Source: JAEZHK01 sp040768845 (GTDB lineage: Bacteria; Bacillota; Clostridia; Christensenellales; Aristaeellaceae). Taken from it: 64,000 nt of DNA. The stretch is from contig JAXGME010000008.1 of assembly GCA_040768845.1 (NCBI GenBank), positions 62,001 to 126,000 of the forward strand, given 5' to 3'. Below are positions 32,796 through 40,582 of this stretch, piece after piece. The notes below the pieces were generated by a model. The model was not told where the DNA came from. It saw nothing but the letters and a program-made list of their open reading frames with translations, and made no database searches. The first letter of the stretch is position 1, and every line of letters starts with the position of its first letter. Made by a program: the position numbers and the translations under genes.

Positions 32796-33161
32796 TCATT
32801 CGCCCATGAATCCCCGGGCAAAGGCATCGCGGCGGAGCCTCCGAGGGGAAGCCGCGGCGCCGGTACCCGCGCCGGAGATGAGTTCGGGCACCTCGCCCAG
32901 CACGGCCCGGACGGCCTGGGCTACCTTCTGGCGCATCGCCTCGTCCTCCGGGTCAATGCCCTCGAGCCCGGCGAGCCGGGCCACATGGTCCAGCCGGGCC
33001 TCCTTCACGCCCATGAGGGCGGCGGCGCAGCGCGCCTCGGCGCCGAGGAGCATCGCGACAAGGCGCGCTCTGGCGCCCTCGTCCTCCGTGCGCGCCTCCA
33101 CCGGGGCCTCGGCCTCGGGCTGCGCCTCGTCCTCCGTCAAAATCCGTTCCTGTTCGTCCAT
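32796..33161 (-). CDS. Phage scaffolding protein
   Basis: 121 residues: acidic N-terminus (ILTEDEAQPEAEAPVEARTE), a helical middle and a basic C-terminus (SPRRLRRDAFARGF). This charge layout and the place between portal and capsid are typical of scaffolds. ATG at 33161 follows AAAGGAGAAACAGGC. Confidence 0.72.
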   Translation of the reverse strand: MDEQERILTEDEAQPEAEAPVEARTEDEGARARLVAMLLGAEARCAAALMGVKEARLDHVARLAGLEGIDPEDEAMRQKVAQAVRAVLGEVPELISGAGTGAAASPRRLRRDAFARGFMGE

Positions 33162-33185
33162 GCCTGTTTCTCCTTTCTTCCGAGT

Positions 33186-34532
33186 TCACTCCATCGCGCC
33201 AGGGGCGCGCTTCTCGGCATCAATCTGCCGCATCTCGGCGGATGCGTCGGCGTCGGGCTGCCACTTGCGGATGAAGCCCAGGCGGCTGCGCGCGCCGCGG
33301 GCCACCTCGTCCAGATCGCGCTGGCGCTCGGCCTCCTCGTCGTCGGGGATGGGGTACAGGTGGTCAATGCGCACGCGGTAGTCGATGCCGGGCAGCGCGG
33401 CGGCGCCGTAGACGCCGGCCATTTCGACGAGCCGCCGGGCCATCCACTTCAGCGCGTCGTCCCACTCGGCCCATTTCTCCTCGCAGCGGCAGGTGAGCCC
33501 CCAATAGGCGGCGCGCATGGCCTTGCCGCTGGCGGCGAAGCCGCGCAGCAGCTCGACGGACGCCTCCGGCACCGACATCAGGTCAAACATGTCGCCGCGC
33601 AGGCGGCGCACGGCGTGTTCGTAGCGCTGGTCGTAGCCGAATTTGGGCTCGAGGACGCTGGCGGACGCCTGCCCGTTTTGGCCCCGGGCGGGGTCGGTGG
33701 CCAGGTCGATCAGCGCGCCGGGCGCGATCACCACGTGCTCGACCGACGCCTGGGAGGCGTCCACCAGCACCTTCTGGGGAAACATGTTGAACTTCAGCGC
33801 GTCGATGTCGTCGCGGATGAGCTGGCCGTAGGCGCGCTGGATGGGGGCCAGCTCGCGCACGTCGCTTTCGCCGGCGGGGTCGCCGGTCAGGCCGTCGTTG
33901 ACGATCACATGGGCGGGGATAAAGGTCAGGCCCGTGTCCTCGCCCGTATGCCGGGGTTCGACCAGCCGTCCGTATCCGTCGTACACGCCCTCGTCCAGGA
34001 GGCACCGCCCGTCCTCCAGCCACAGCTTTTTGCGGTAGATGCGCTGGCGGGCGCGCTCGAAGCGGTCGTTGAGCCCGTAAAAGAAGATGATCTTGGCCAC
34101 GTCGCCCGCCTCGTCCTGCTCGAACACGAATTCGGTGGACGGGACGAACCGGACGGCGAGCGGCCGGCCGGGCGCGCCGTCCAGGCACAGCGCGACGCGC
34201 TTTCCGATCAGGCAGTCGCGCACGCCGTGGATCAGCCGCTTCTGCCAGCGGTTTTCGGCGAGGGTGCGGCCGAGAAACCGCTCGATCCGGGCGGCGGCCT
34301 CGCCGTCGTCCCCGTCGGAGAGGATCCGGATCTCGGGGGCGCGCCCGGCCATGAAGCGGCTTTCCTCCTTGATCAGCTTCTTGATCAGGTTGGCGGCGGG
34401 CCGGGGGCCCTCGCCGTCCTCCGGCGCGCCGTCGTAGAGCGCGTACAGGTGGTTGATCTCGCCCAGCTCGCGCAGCACCTCGCCGCCGTACAGCGCGCCC
34501 AGTTCCGCGCGAATCCATTCCGCGTTGGTCAT
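33186..34532 (-). CDS. Portal protein (SPP1 gp6-like)
   Basis: A 448-residue portal. INHLYALYDGAPEDGEG and NLIKKLIKEESRFMAGRAPEI near the N-terminus and the stem/crown region (FAASGKAMRAAYWGLTCRCEEKW, in part) are characteristic of SPP1-like portals. ATG at 34532 overlaps the terminase stop (ATGA) behind GGGAGGGGCTATCG. It would form the DNA channel at the capsid vertex. Confidence 0.85.
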   Translation of the reverse strand: MTNAEWIRAELGALYGGEVLRELGEINHLYALYDGAPEDGEGPRPAANLIKKLIKEESRFMAGRAPEIRILSDGDDGEAAARIERFLGRTLAENRWQKRLIHGVRDCLIGKRVALCLDGAPGRPLAVRFVPSTEFVFEQDEAGDVAKIIFFYGLNDRFERARQRIYRKKLWLEDGRCLLDEGVYDGYGRLVEPRHTGEDTGLTFIPAHVIVNDGLTGDPAGESDVRELAPIQRAYGQLIRDDIDALKFNMFPQKVLVDASQASVEHVVIAPGALIDLATDPARGQNGQASASVLEPKFGYDQRYEHAVRRLRGDMFDLMSVPEASVELLRGFAASGKAMRAAYWGLTCRCEEKWAEWDDALKWMARRLVEMAGVYGAAALPGIDYRVRIDHLYPIPDDEEAERQRDLDEVARGARSRLGFIRKWQPDADASAEMRQIDAEKRAPGAME

Positions 34533-35989
34533 CGATAGCCCCTCCCGCTGAAAAAGTGGTCGCGGCCCTGAAGGCCGCCCTGCATCCATTCGGCCAGGCC
34601 CGTGGTGGCGTCGGGCGCGTCGTCGTGGCGGTTGCGCCCTTTGCGCAGGTACCGGGTCATGGCGCCGTGGTACTCGGGAAAGCGCCGCGCCCAGTCCCTG
34701 GGAAACAGCACGCGGTTCATCACGAAGGGCGCGTTGACCGCAATGCGCGCGGCCTTGTTCTGCCGCTGGGTACGGGGCACGATCCGGGTGTCCCGCCAGC
34801 CGTGGCGGCTGAAGAGCAGCGCCTCCACATTCCGGGCAAAGCCCCTGCCGCCGCCGTTGCTCTCAATCCAGGCCTCGTTCACGGCGTGCCGCCGCAGCGC
34901 GTCGGCCACCAGGGGTTCGGTATATTCCATGCCCCGGTCGGTGTACACCACGTCCAGCACCCACAGCCGCCCTTCAAAGGCGCCGGCCACCACGGCGCAC
35001 AGGTAGTCGCATCCGGTGTCGGCGGTGTCCACGTAACACACCACCCTTTCAAAGGCCGGCTGGCCGTCCGGCCGGCGGGGCACATCCTCGTAGGTGGAAA
35101 AGTGGTCGTACAGGCGCCCGGTGGCGTCGATGGGCCGCTGCTGGTAGTTGGCCATGGCGATCTCCTCGCTGGTGGTCCGGAGGATTTTCTGCCACCGGCC
35201 CCAGCTGAGCAGCTCCGGGCACAGCATTTCGCGGCGCGCCTCGTCCAGGCAGGCGGGCATTTGCACCACGCGCCAGGCACCGGGATCGCGTCCCGCCAGC
35301 CGCCCGGCCAGATCGCCCGCGGCCCACCGGGTCATCACCACGATCTGGATCGCCCCCTCCTCGAGCCGGGAGAAGAAGGTGTCGTTGTACCAGGCGAACT
35401 GGGCGTCGAGGGCGGCCTCGTTCATGGCTTCCAGGTGGTTTTTGACCGGATCGTCGATGATGCCGATGGAGCAGCCCACGCCGGTGATGGTTCCGCCGAA
35501 CCCGGCGGCCAGAAAGCTCATGGGCTGGCCCTCGAGGGCCCATAAGGTGGCGGCGGCGTCGCCCTTTTGCAATGTCACGCCGGGGAACACGTCGGAAAAG
35601 ACGGTCTGCGCGCCCCTGGTCCGGGTGGCTGCAATGCCGTTTCGCACCATGCGGGAAAACCGCGCCGCCAGGGTTTCGTTGTAGCTGACGGCGATGATCC
35701 GCTCGGCGGGGTTCCGCCCCAGCGCCCACTGGCAAAACAGCGACAGCGTGTAGCTCTTGCCCATCCGGGGCGGCATGTTGACGATCAGTCCCCGGCGGGG
35801 GGCGGCGCCCTCCGCCTCCGGCGCGCGCTCGTAGAGCGCCTGGAGCGCCCCGGCCAGCTCGCGCAGGTGCGGCCGGTCGTCCCGAAAGAAGCGGGGGTTT
35901 GCGGCGCGGCAGTAGGCCCAGAAGCTGGTCCGCGCCTTGGGCGCGCCGCCGCCCAGGATCTCGCGCAAAACGCCCGTCCGTCCGTTCAA
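34529..35989 (-). CDS. Terminase large subunit
   Basis: A 486-residue packaging motor. ATPase: NMPPRMGKSYTL (Walker A) and IGIIDDPVKN (Walker B region). RNase-H-like nuclease: VDTADTGCDYL, WIESNGGGRGFARN and RHDDAPDATTGLAEW, so all acidic residues look intact. The start is TTG at 35989, overlapping the small subunit stop (TTGA) with GGAGGGGAAGCGCC upstream; no ATG fits. Confidence 0.88.
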   Translation of the reverse strand: MNGRTGVLREILGGGAPKARTSFWAYCRAANPRFFRDDRPHLRELAGALQALYERAPEAEGAAPRRGLIVNMPPRMGKSYTLSLFCQWALGRNPAERIIAVSYNETLAARFSRMVRNGIAATRTRGAQTVFSDVFPGVTLQKGDAAATLWALEGQPMSFLAAGFGGTITGVGCSIGIIDDPVKNHLEAMNEAALDAQFAWYNDTFFSRLEEGAIQIVVMTRWAAGDLAGRLAGRDPGAWRVVQMPACLDEARREMLCPELLSWGRWQKILRTTSEEIAMANYQQRPIDATGRLYDHFSTYEDVPRRPDGQPAFERVVCYVDTADTGCDYLCAVVAGAFEGRLWVLDVVYTDRGMEYTEPLVADALRRHAVNEAWIESNGGGRGFARNVEALLFSRHGWRDTRIVPRTQRQNKAARIAVNAPFVMNRVLFPRDWARRFPEYHGAMTRYLRKGRNRHDDAPDATTGLAEWMQGGLQGRDHFFSGRGYR

Positions 35990-36585
35990 GGCGCTTCCCC
36001 TCCGTTTCCGCCCGGCTCCGCGGTCAGCGCCTCGATCTCGGCCCACAGATCGGGTCTTGATCGCAGCGCCGCCCGGAGCTCGGCCACCACCTCGGCCCGG
36101 ATGGCATCCCTCCGCCTTCGGTCGCCGGAGAGCTTCTCGATCTGCAGGGCGGCCTGCGCGGCCTGAATCAGCCCGGTCACGGCCTTTTCGGCGGGCAGGT
36201 CGTCCGGCGCGTCCCCGCCCTCGAGGCGGCTGAGAAGCCTTGTCATCAGCATTGAAAGCGCCGTTCCCGCCATGTCAAAGCCCGGATGGTTCCTGGTCCA
36301 GCGGTCAAGCGCGTTCAGCTGTTTGATCACGGCCTTTTCGCGCCGCGCGTCGTCGGCCTGGGCGGCGGCGTACCGGCCGACGGCCCCCGCGCCGATGGAA
36401 AACCCCTCCGCCGCCAGCGCCTCGGCGATGCGCCCGTAGCGCAGCGTCTCGTCCGAGAGCATCCGGTCCAGGGCCTCGCGGGCCCCGTCGGGCAGGTCCT
36501 TGGCGCGCAGGCGGCGCGGCCCCGGCGCGGCGGCCCGGGCGCTAGGCGCGGCGGCCATCGCCGAAGAGCACGCCGGGGTCGTCAA
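35986..36585 (-). CDS. Mu gp27-like small terminase (DUF3486 family)
   Basis: A ~199-residue helical protein. PDGAREALDRMLSDETLRYG, then a helix-turn-helix-like FSIGAGAVGRYAAAQADDAR, then a long helical C-terminus resembles Mu gp27/DUF3486, which partners the large terminase. The start at 36585 has GAGGGCGACATTG upstream; ATG at 36558 is an alternative without a clear site. It overlaps the previous gene by 44 bp. Confidence 0.72.
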   Translation of the reverse strand: MTTPACSSAMAAAPSARAAAPGPRRLRAKDLPDGAREALDRMLSDETLRYGRIAEALAAEGFSIGAGAVGRYAAAQADDARREKAVIKQLNALDRWTRNHPGFDMAGTALSMLMTRLLSRLEGGDAPDDLPAEKAVTGLIQAAQAALQIEKLSGDRRRRDAIRAEVVAELRAALRSRPDLWAEIEALTAEPGGNGGEAP

Positions 36586-36880
36586 TGTCGCCCTCGGCCA
36601 GGTTGCACCCGGCGGCGGTCAACCGCACGAGGGCGCTGCGCAGCGGCGTCAGTTCCGGCTCGGCCCCCTCCTTGTAGGCGATGGTCACAAAGCCCTTGCC
36701 CGGGTCGGCCAGATAGAAAAGCTGCGCGGGAACCTCGGTTTCGGCAGCGGGGTTTTCGCCCATCAGCGCAAAGATCAGCGTCTTGACCGGCATGGGCGGC
36801 CGGCCGAAGTCCTTGTAGAGCATGGTCACAATGTCGCCCCGAAGCTGCTTGCGCTTGACAAGATCGGTGTGATGAATCAT
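36542..36880 (-). CDS. Mu-like phage protein, unknown function
   Basis: 112 residues beginning MIHHTDLVKRKQLRGDIVTM. Short helical, probably winged-helix-like protein in the position of the small genes that precede gp27 in Mu-like phages. ATG overlaps the previous stop (ATGA). I cannot assign a role. Confidence 0.6.
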   Translation of the reverse strand: MIHHTDLVKRKQLRGDIVTMLYKDFGRPPMPVKTLIFALMGENPAAETEVPAQLFYLADPGKGFVTIAYKEGAEPELTPLRSALVRLTAAGCNLAEGDIDDPGVLFGDGRRA

Positions 36881-37200
36881 CGGAAGCCCTCCTTTTCCCT
36901 GCAGCCGTTGACGATCAGCTCGCGGATCTGACCCAGCTGCGCCTCGATGTTCTGGCTCATGCGGATCAGGTCGTCCCGGAGCGCGTATTTTTCAGGCAGT
37001 TGGATCAGCAGCCGATCGTAGCGCTCTTCCTGCCGGTCCATGCGCTTTTCCAGCGCGTCCATCCGTTCGAGGGTGGTCTTTTCGCTGCGGGCGATCTTGC
37101 CCTCCAGTTCCGTCACCAATCGCTTGATGAACCAGGCCAGCGCGGCCACCATCAGCCCCACCGCGGACGTCACGATCCAGTGGGCGTACTGCGCCTCCAT
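36877..37200 (-). CDS. Small membrane protein with coiled coil
   Basis: 107 residues: one membrane segment (WIVTSAVGLMVAALAWFI) followed by a long charged helix with KRMDRQEERYDRLL. This form is common in Mu-like phages just before the terminase block; a lysis-related role is possible. ATG at 37200 follows GGCGGGGTGAAGGC. First gene after the putative Mor-dependent promoter. Confidence 0.62.
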   Translation of the reverse strand: MEAQYAHWIVTSAVGLMVAALAWFIKRLVTELEGKIARSEKTTLERMDALEKRMDRQEERYDRLLIQLPEKYALRDDLIRMSQNIEAQLGQIRELIVNGCREKEGFR

Positions 37201-37219
37201 GCCTTCACCCCGCCTCCGA

Positions 37220-37259
37220 TCAAAAGAAAATGCCGGCCATCGTTTCGACTGCCGGCATT
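37220..37259 (-). terminator. Terminator after the Mor-like gene, overlapping a promoter
   Basis: On the minus strand AATGCCGGC (37259-37251) pairs with GCCGGCATT (37237-37229), followed by TTCTTTT. It would end the early transcript carrying the Mor-like gene. The upstream arm overlaps the -10 box at 37257-37262. Confidence 0.6.
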
Positions 37260-37285
37260 GTACCCGATTGTCCCGCACTTGTCCG
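37257..37285 (-). promoter_or_regulatory. Putative Mor-dependent middle/late promoter
   Basis: Minus strand: CGGACA (37280-37285), 17 bp, TACAAT (37257-37262). The good -10 with a poor -35 fits an activator-dependent promoter, as Mu Pm depends on Mor. GGACAA occurs twice (direct repeat) over the -35 and spacer. Confidence 0.5.
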
Positions 37286-37304
37286 CGCGAAGCGCGTCGC
37301 AGTT

Positions 37305-37583
37305 TTACCGCGCGGCCGCGCGCCGCCCGGGCGCGCAGGACACAACCGCCTGTACCGTGCGCGTGGAAACCCCATACCGCCGGGCCAAAAGCGCGGTATT
37401 TCCGCCGTCATACTCGGCGCGGATGCGCCTGTCGCGCTCCGCCGCCGCCAGCGCGTCCATCTTGGGGATATAAAGCGGCGCGCCGCCGTAGGCCTCGCAC
37501 AGCTTGACCGTCGCCTCAAGGCCAATCACGTCCGCCAGGCGCCGGTGCGCCTCGGGCAGCATCTCCCGGGTGATGGTCTCCAT
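37305..37583 (-). CDS. Mor-like transcription activator
   Basis: A 92-residue member of the Mor/C family. It has a dimerisation part (EAHRRLADVIGLEATVKLCE, AYGGAPLYIPK) and a C-terminal helix-turn-helix (NTALLARRYGVSTRTVQAVV). In Mu such proteins turn on the middle promoter. ATG at 37583 overlaps the previous stop (TGATG). Its likely target is the promoter at 37257-37285 just downstream. Confidence 0.82.
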   Translation of the reverse strand: METITREMLPEAHRRLADVIGLEATVKLCEAYGGAPLYIPKMDALAAAERDRRIRAEYDGGNTALLARRYGVSTRTVQAVVSCAPGRRAAAR

Positions 37584-38017
37584 CAGGCTCCCTCCCCTTC
37601 CCGCGCGGCCCCGCTCTGGGCGGCGCGCCGCGCGGCCTGCCGGCGCGCCGCCGTCTTTGCGCTGGTGATGGCCCGCACCTGGGCGCGCCCCAGCCCCAGA
37701 GCGCGGCCGACGCGCCGCGCAATCTCCGGCGATGTGACGCCGCCGCACTCGAGAATCCACATCAGCCGCGGGCCGATGCCGCAGGCGCGGGCCGCCGCTT
37801 CGATGCTGGCAAACCGCGCCGCCCGTGCCTTTTCCAGCCATCCCGGGGGCAGCGCAATCATCGGCTGCCCCGGCAGGAGCCGCTCCGTCTCCCCGGCAAT
37901 GTCCGCGTCCCGGGCCTCCGCCTCGGCCAGCTCGCGCTCCGAAACCGGCGCCCGCTCCAGTCCCTCGTCCACGCGCCGCAGCGCCCGGAGCTCTTCCGTC
38001 GTAAAAAGCGGCCTCAT
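37583..38017 (-). CDS. Early prophage protein with helix-turn-helix
   Basis: A 144-residue protein. The N-terminal half is acidic (ERELAEAEARDADIAGETE). The C-terminal half has a Cro/C1-like helix-turn-helix region (ACGIGPRLMWILECGG, VTSPEIARRVGRALG) and a very basic tail. It is the only gene between the repressor and the Mor-like activator, where Mu-like phages carry ner and the transposase genes. It could be a Ner/Cro-type early regulator; not established. Confidence 0.62.
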   Translation of the reverse strand: MRPLFTTEELRALRRVDEGLERAPVSERELAEAEARDADIAGETERLLPGQPMIALPPGWLEKARAARFASIEAAARACGIGPRLMWILECGGVTSPEIARRVGRALGLGRAQVRAITSAKTAARRQAARRAAQSGAAREGEGA

Positions 38018-38106
38018 TCCAATCCCTCCGTTCCCGCGTCCCCTCGGGCGGCTTTACAACCCGCCCGCCCCGTGCTATACTGCAACCGGAATCCTACTGC
38101 GCCCCA

Positions 38107-38135
38107 ATTATATCTTATAAAACTAAGATTGTCAA
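38107..38135 (-). promoter_or_regulatory. Consensus leftward early promoter of the prophage
   Basis: Minus strand: TTGACA (38130-38135), 17 bp, TATAAT (38107-38112), a perfect match. It drives the early genes and possibly the whole structural operon. Confidence 0.85.
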
Positions 38136-38156
38136 TATATTCTTAGAATATATATT
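38129..38156 (+). promoter_or_regulatory. Repressor promoter
   Basis: TTGTCA (38129-38134), 16 bp, TATATT (38151-38156). Its -35 overlaps the -35 of the leftward promoter, so RNA polymerase cannot use both at once. Confidence 0.65.
38135..38153. promoter_or_regulatory. 19-bp perfect palindrome, likely repressor operator
   Basis: Nine-bp arms around a central T (AATATATTC-T... core ATATTCTTAGAATAT at 38137-38151). It covers the spacer of the repressor promoter and touches the -35 of the lytic promoter. Binding there would shut both. Confidence 0.7.
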
Positions 38157-38174
38157 CCAAGAGGAGGTTCTGCC

Positions 38175-39077
38175 GTGTTTTACGCCCGTCTGGAGCAACT
38201 GTGCAGGGAGTCCGGCACCTCCGTGGCGGAGGTAGCGGAAACGGTGCTGCACGTCAGCAGCGGCGCGCCGTCGGGCTGGAAGAAGGGGGCCTCGCCCAAG
38301 GCGGCGACGGTGGCGGCGGCGGCGCGGCATTTCCGCGTCTCGGCGGATTACCTTCTGGGGCTGACCAGCGAAAAGCAGGTGCTGACGGGCGCGCGGTCGC
38401 TGGACGATGAAGAAGCGCGCCTCGTGGACGCGCTTCGGGCCGCGCCGGCGCCGGCGCGGCGGGCGGTGCTGCGCATGGCCGCCGCCGCGCTGGAGGACGG
38501 CCTGGCCGTCCCGACCGCACCGATCGCACCGATCGCATCGGCCGCACCGATCGCATCGGCCGCACCGATCGCATCGGCCGCGCCGGTCGCGCCGGCCGCG
38601 CCGGCCGCGCCAACCGCCCCTGCGGCGATCCGCCCGTTCCCCGTCCCGCGGCGGGAGCCGCCAAAGCCCGGCCGCGTCTGGAAGGGTGTGGAAGGCCGTG
38701 CGGCGGCGGGGCCGCCCATTGAAACGGTGCCGGAGGAGGAGCGCCGCATCCTGGTGCCCGTCAAGTACACCGGGGCGCAGTACTTCATCGTGCAGGCCGA
38801 GGGCGACTCGATGACCGGGGTCGTAGGGGACGGCGACTACTGCGTGTTCAACAAATACGGCGCCTTTGACAGCGGCCGCGTGGCGCTGGTGCAGGTGGAC
38901 GGCCCCACCGATCAGCCGGACGCCACCATCAAGTACGTCTACCGGCGGCCGGGCGGCAAGGTGGAGCTGCGCTCGAAGAACCCCAAGTACCCGCCCATGC
39001 TCTACCCGGCGGAGGAAGTGGTGCTCATGGGGGAACTGGTGGCGGTGCTGCCCCAGGGCGGCGAACCCCGCGCCTGA
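38175..39077 (+). CDS. Prophage repressor, XRE helix-turn-helix plus S24 LexA-like domain
   Basis: 300 residues. Residues ~1-65 form an HTH (SVAEVAETVLHVSSGAPSGW). Residues ~110-155 are an Ala/Pro/Ile repeat linker. Residues ~190-295 are an S24 peptidase-like domain with GDSMTGVVGDGDYCVFNK (catalytic Ser) and TIKYVYR (Lys). Such repressors cut themselves in an SOS response, releasing lytic genes; RAAAGPP is a possible cleavage region. The start is GTG at 38175 after GAGGAGGTTCTGCC. It probably represses the overlapping promoters upstream. Confidence 0.87.
   Translation: MFYARLEQLCRESGTSVAEVAETVLHVSSGAPSGWKKGASPKAATVAAAARHFRVSADYLLGLTSEKQVLTGARSLDDEEARLVDALRAAPAPARRAVLRMAAAALEDGLAVPTAPIAPIASAAPIASAAPIASAAPVAPAAPAAPTAPAAIRPFPVPRREPPKPGRVWKGVEGRAAAGPPIETVPEEERRILVPVKYTGAQYFIVQAEGDSMTGVVGDGDYCVFNKYGAFDSGRVALVQVDGPTDQPDATIKYVYRRPGGKVELRSKNPKYPPMLYPAEEVVLMGELVAVLPQGGEPRA
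38517..38613 (+). repeat. In-frame 9-bp repeats in the repressor linker
   Basis: About ten units of the GCACCGATC / GCATCGGCC / GCGCCGGCC type code APIAS and APAAP repeats. They resemble the tract at 20147-20215 in the AAA+ gene in unit length and sequence. Confidence 0.75.
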
Positions 39078-39103
39078 AGGCTTTGCAGGGAGGAGAGGAA
39101 AAA

Positions 39104-39385
39104 ATGCTCGTTCTGACACTCACGGTCCGGCTGCACGCGCCCTGGTGCCGCTCGCTCAAGGACAAGCGGTCTGTGGTGCGGATGCTGCTCTCGCGGCTGC
39201 GGAGCAAGTTCAACCTCTCCGCCGCCGAGGTGGGGGCGCAGGACGTCATCACGCTGATCGATCTGGGCGTCGCCGCCATCGCCGCAAGCGCCGCCCAAGC
39301 GGATTCCATCGCGGAAAACGTGACCGCCTTCATTCGGATGAATACCGAGGCGGAGATCCTCTCCGAGGAGAGGGCGCTGCGCTGA
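39104..39385 (+). CDS. DUF503 family protein
   Basis: A 93-residue protein matching DUF503 (YlxP-like): LTVRLHAPWCRSLKDKRSVV, LRSKFNLSAAEVGAQD, LGVAAIA. Function unknown; in many Bacillota it lies near ribosome-maturation genes. Here it follows the prophage repressor by 26 bp with GGGAGGAGAGG before its ATG, and may be read from the repressor promoter. Confidence 0.85.
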   Translation: MLVLTLTVRLHAPWCRSLKDKRSVVRMLLSRLRSKFNLSAAEVGAQDVITLIDLGVAAIAASAAQADSIAENVTAFIRMNTEAEILSEERALR

Positions 39386-39403
39386 GGGCGCGGCCAAAAA
39401 GAG

Positions 39404-39443
39404 CCAAAGGCCCGGCGCTTCGCATGAAGCGCCGGGCCTTTGG
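39404..39443. terminator. Long perfect-stem terminator
   Basis: An 18-bp perfect stem with a GCAT loop between the convergent DUF503 and UroD-type genes. On the minus strand it is followed by CTCTTTTT, so it mainly ends the leftward gene; it may stop both. Confidence 0.85.
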
Positions 39444-39453
39444 TGCGCGGAAA

Positions 39454-40464
39454 CTACGCGCCGTAAAAGTCGTCCACCGCCTGAAAGAAGGCGTCGATGT
39501 TCTCCCAGCGGGACGCGGGCGGGATGTCACATCCGGAGGAAATCAAAAAGTGCGGGTACTTGGCGCACCGCTGCATCAGCGCCAGCGTTTCGGCGCGCAC
39601 GGATTCGGGGGTGCCGTTGCGGAACTGCCCGGCGGGGTCCACGTTGCCCATGCAGGGCAGGTTTTGGGGCATCTTCTTCAGGATCTCCTCCATGTCCACG
39701 GCGTTTCCGAAGTGATAGGCCGCCGCGCCCATGGCGGAAATCTCCTCCGTCATGTTGACCACGGCGCTGCCGCAGTTGTGGTAGACCACCAGAAAATCGT
39801 CCGTCTGCACCGCGTCGATCAGCCGCTTGACGTAGCGGCAGGAAAACTCCTCCGCCAGCGCCGGGTTCAAAACGCCCGCCAGCGGCTCGGCCATCACCAC
39901 GCCGTCGGCGCCCGCGTCGCGGTAGCGCTTCGCGTATTCGATCAAAAAGCCGGTGACCTTCTCCAGCACCCGGTGCACAACCTCAGGCTCGTCATAACAG
40001 GTGTACATGATCTCCGTCACGTCCATCAGCCGCCCGGCCAGCGAAAACGGCCCGATGATGCCCGCCAGCACGGGCCTGTCCGCAATCAGGCGCGCGGCCT
40101 CCTCGATGGCGCGGATGTAAAGCCCCGTTCGGCCCGCGCCCACCGGCGGCACCGCGAGGTTATCCGCGTCCTCCTCCGAATGGATGACGCAGCCCGTCAC
40201 CGTGGGCACCTCCTCGTCGCTCAGGCGGATCGCGGCGCCGAAGCATTCCGCCTCCACGGACAGGTCCATCAGGCTCACGGACGCCGCGCTCTTCACCCGC
40301 TGGGCCACCTTCAGCATGCCCTGGGCCTGCAGGCCGGCGTCGGAAATCAGTTCCCGGACGGTGATCCCCATCAGCTGGATCGCGGGAAAGGACAGTACCG
40401 GCAGCGCCCTTTTCACCGGCGCGGCCATCAGTTCGTTCAGCCATACCTTCATGTTCCGCTTCAC
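39454..40464 (-). CDS. Uroporphyrinogen decarboxylase-family methyltransferase (MtaA/CmuA-like)
   Basis: 336 residues, TIM-barrel UroD superfamily. The zinc site of the MtaA/MtbA branch is visible: VYHNCGSAV (HxC) and ISSGCDIPP (Cys), so it is likely a corrinoid or thiol methyltransferase rather than heme UroD. VDPAGQFRNGTPESV and VMAEPLAGVLNP are typical. The start is GTG at 40464 after GGAGGTTGAGTGCC. No corrinoid protein gene adjoins. The corrinoid link fits with the cob operon elsewhere in the window. Confidence 0.8.
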   Translation of the reverse strand: MKRNMKVWLNELMAAPVKRALPVLSFPAIQLMGITVRELISDAGLQAQGMLKVAQRVKSAASVSLMDLSVEAECFGAAIRLSDEEVPTVTGCVIHSEEDADNLAVPPVGAGRTGLYIRAIEEAARLIADRPVLAGIIGPFSLAGRLMDVTEIMYTCYDEPEVVHRVLEKVTGFLIEYAKRYRDAGADGVVMAEPLAGVLNPALAEEFSCRYVKRLIDAVQTDDFLVVYHNCGSAVVNMTEEISAMGAAAYHFGNAVDMEEILKKMPQNLPCMGNVDPAGQFRNGTPESVRAETLALMQRCAKYPHFLISSGCDIPPASRWENIDAFFQAVDDFYGA

Positions 40465-40582
40465 GGCACTCAACCTCCACGGTATTATCCCGGCAATACT
40501 GTACCGCAAATGTGCGCGCGGGTCGCGCGATTCGTTTGGTTTTACATGTGATTATTTCGGATTTCGAGCGGCCGACAAGACG

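Larger units (their letters stand above)
22586..39077. mobile_element. Compact Mu-related prophage without mobility genes (GTA-like candidate)
   Basis: A contiguous block of about 16.5 kb: LexA-like repressor rightward, then a leftward operon of HTH gene, Mor-like activator, small hypotheticals, small and large terminase, portal, scaffold, capsid, connectors, tail genes, endolysin and holin. All main head and tail functions are present with intact frames and tightly overlapping starts. No integrase, MuA/MuB transposase, replication protein or attachment repeat was found. Boundaries are set by the outermost phage-like genes, not by visible ends. Confidence 0.8.

Noticed and set aside
39454..40464. 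Heme uroporphyrinogen decarboxylase (hemE)
   Set aside because: The HNCG...GCD zinc-site residues and the absence of neighbouring heme genes fit the MtaA/CmuA methyltransferase branch better.
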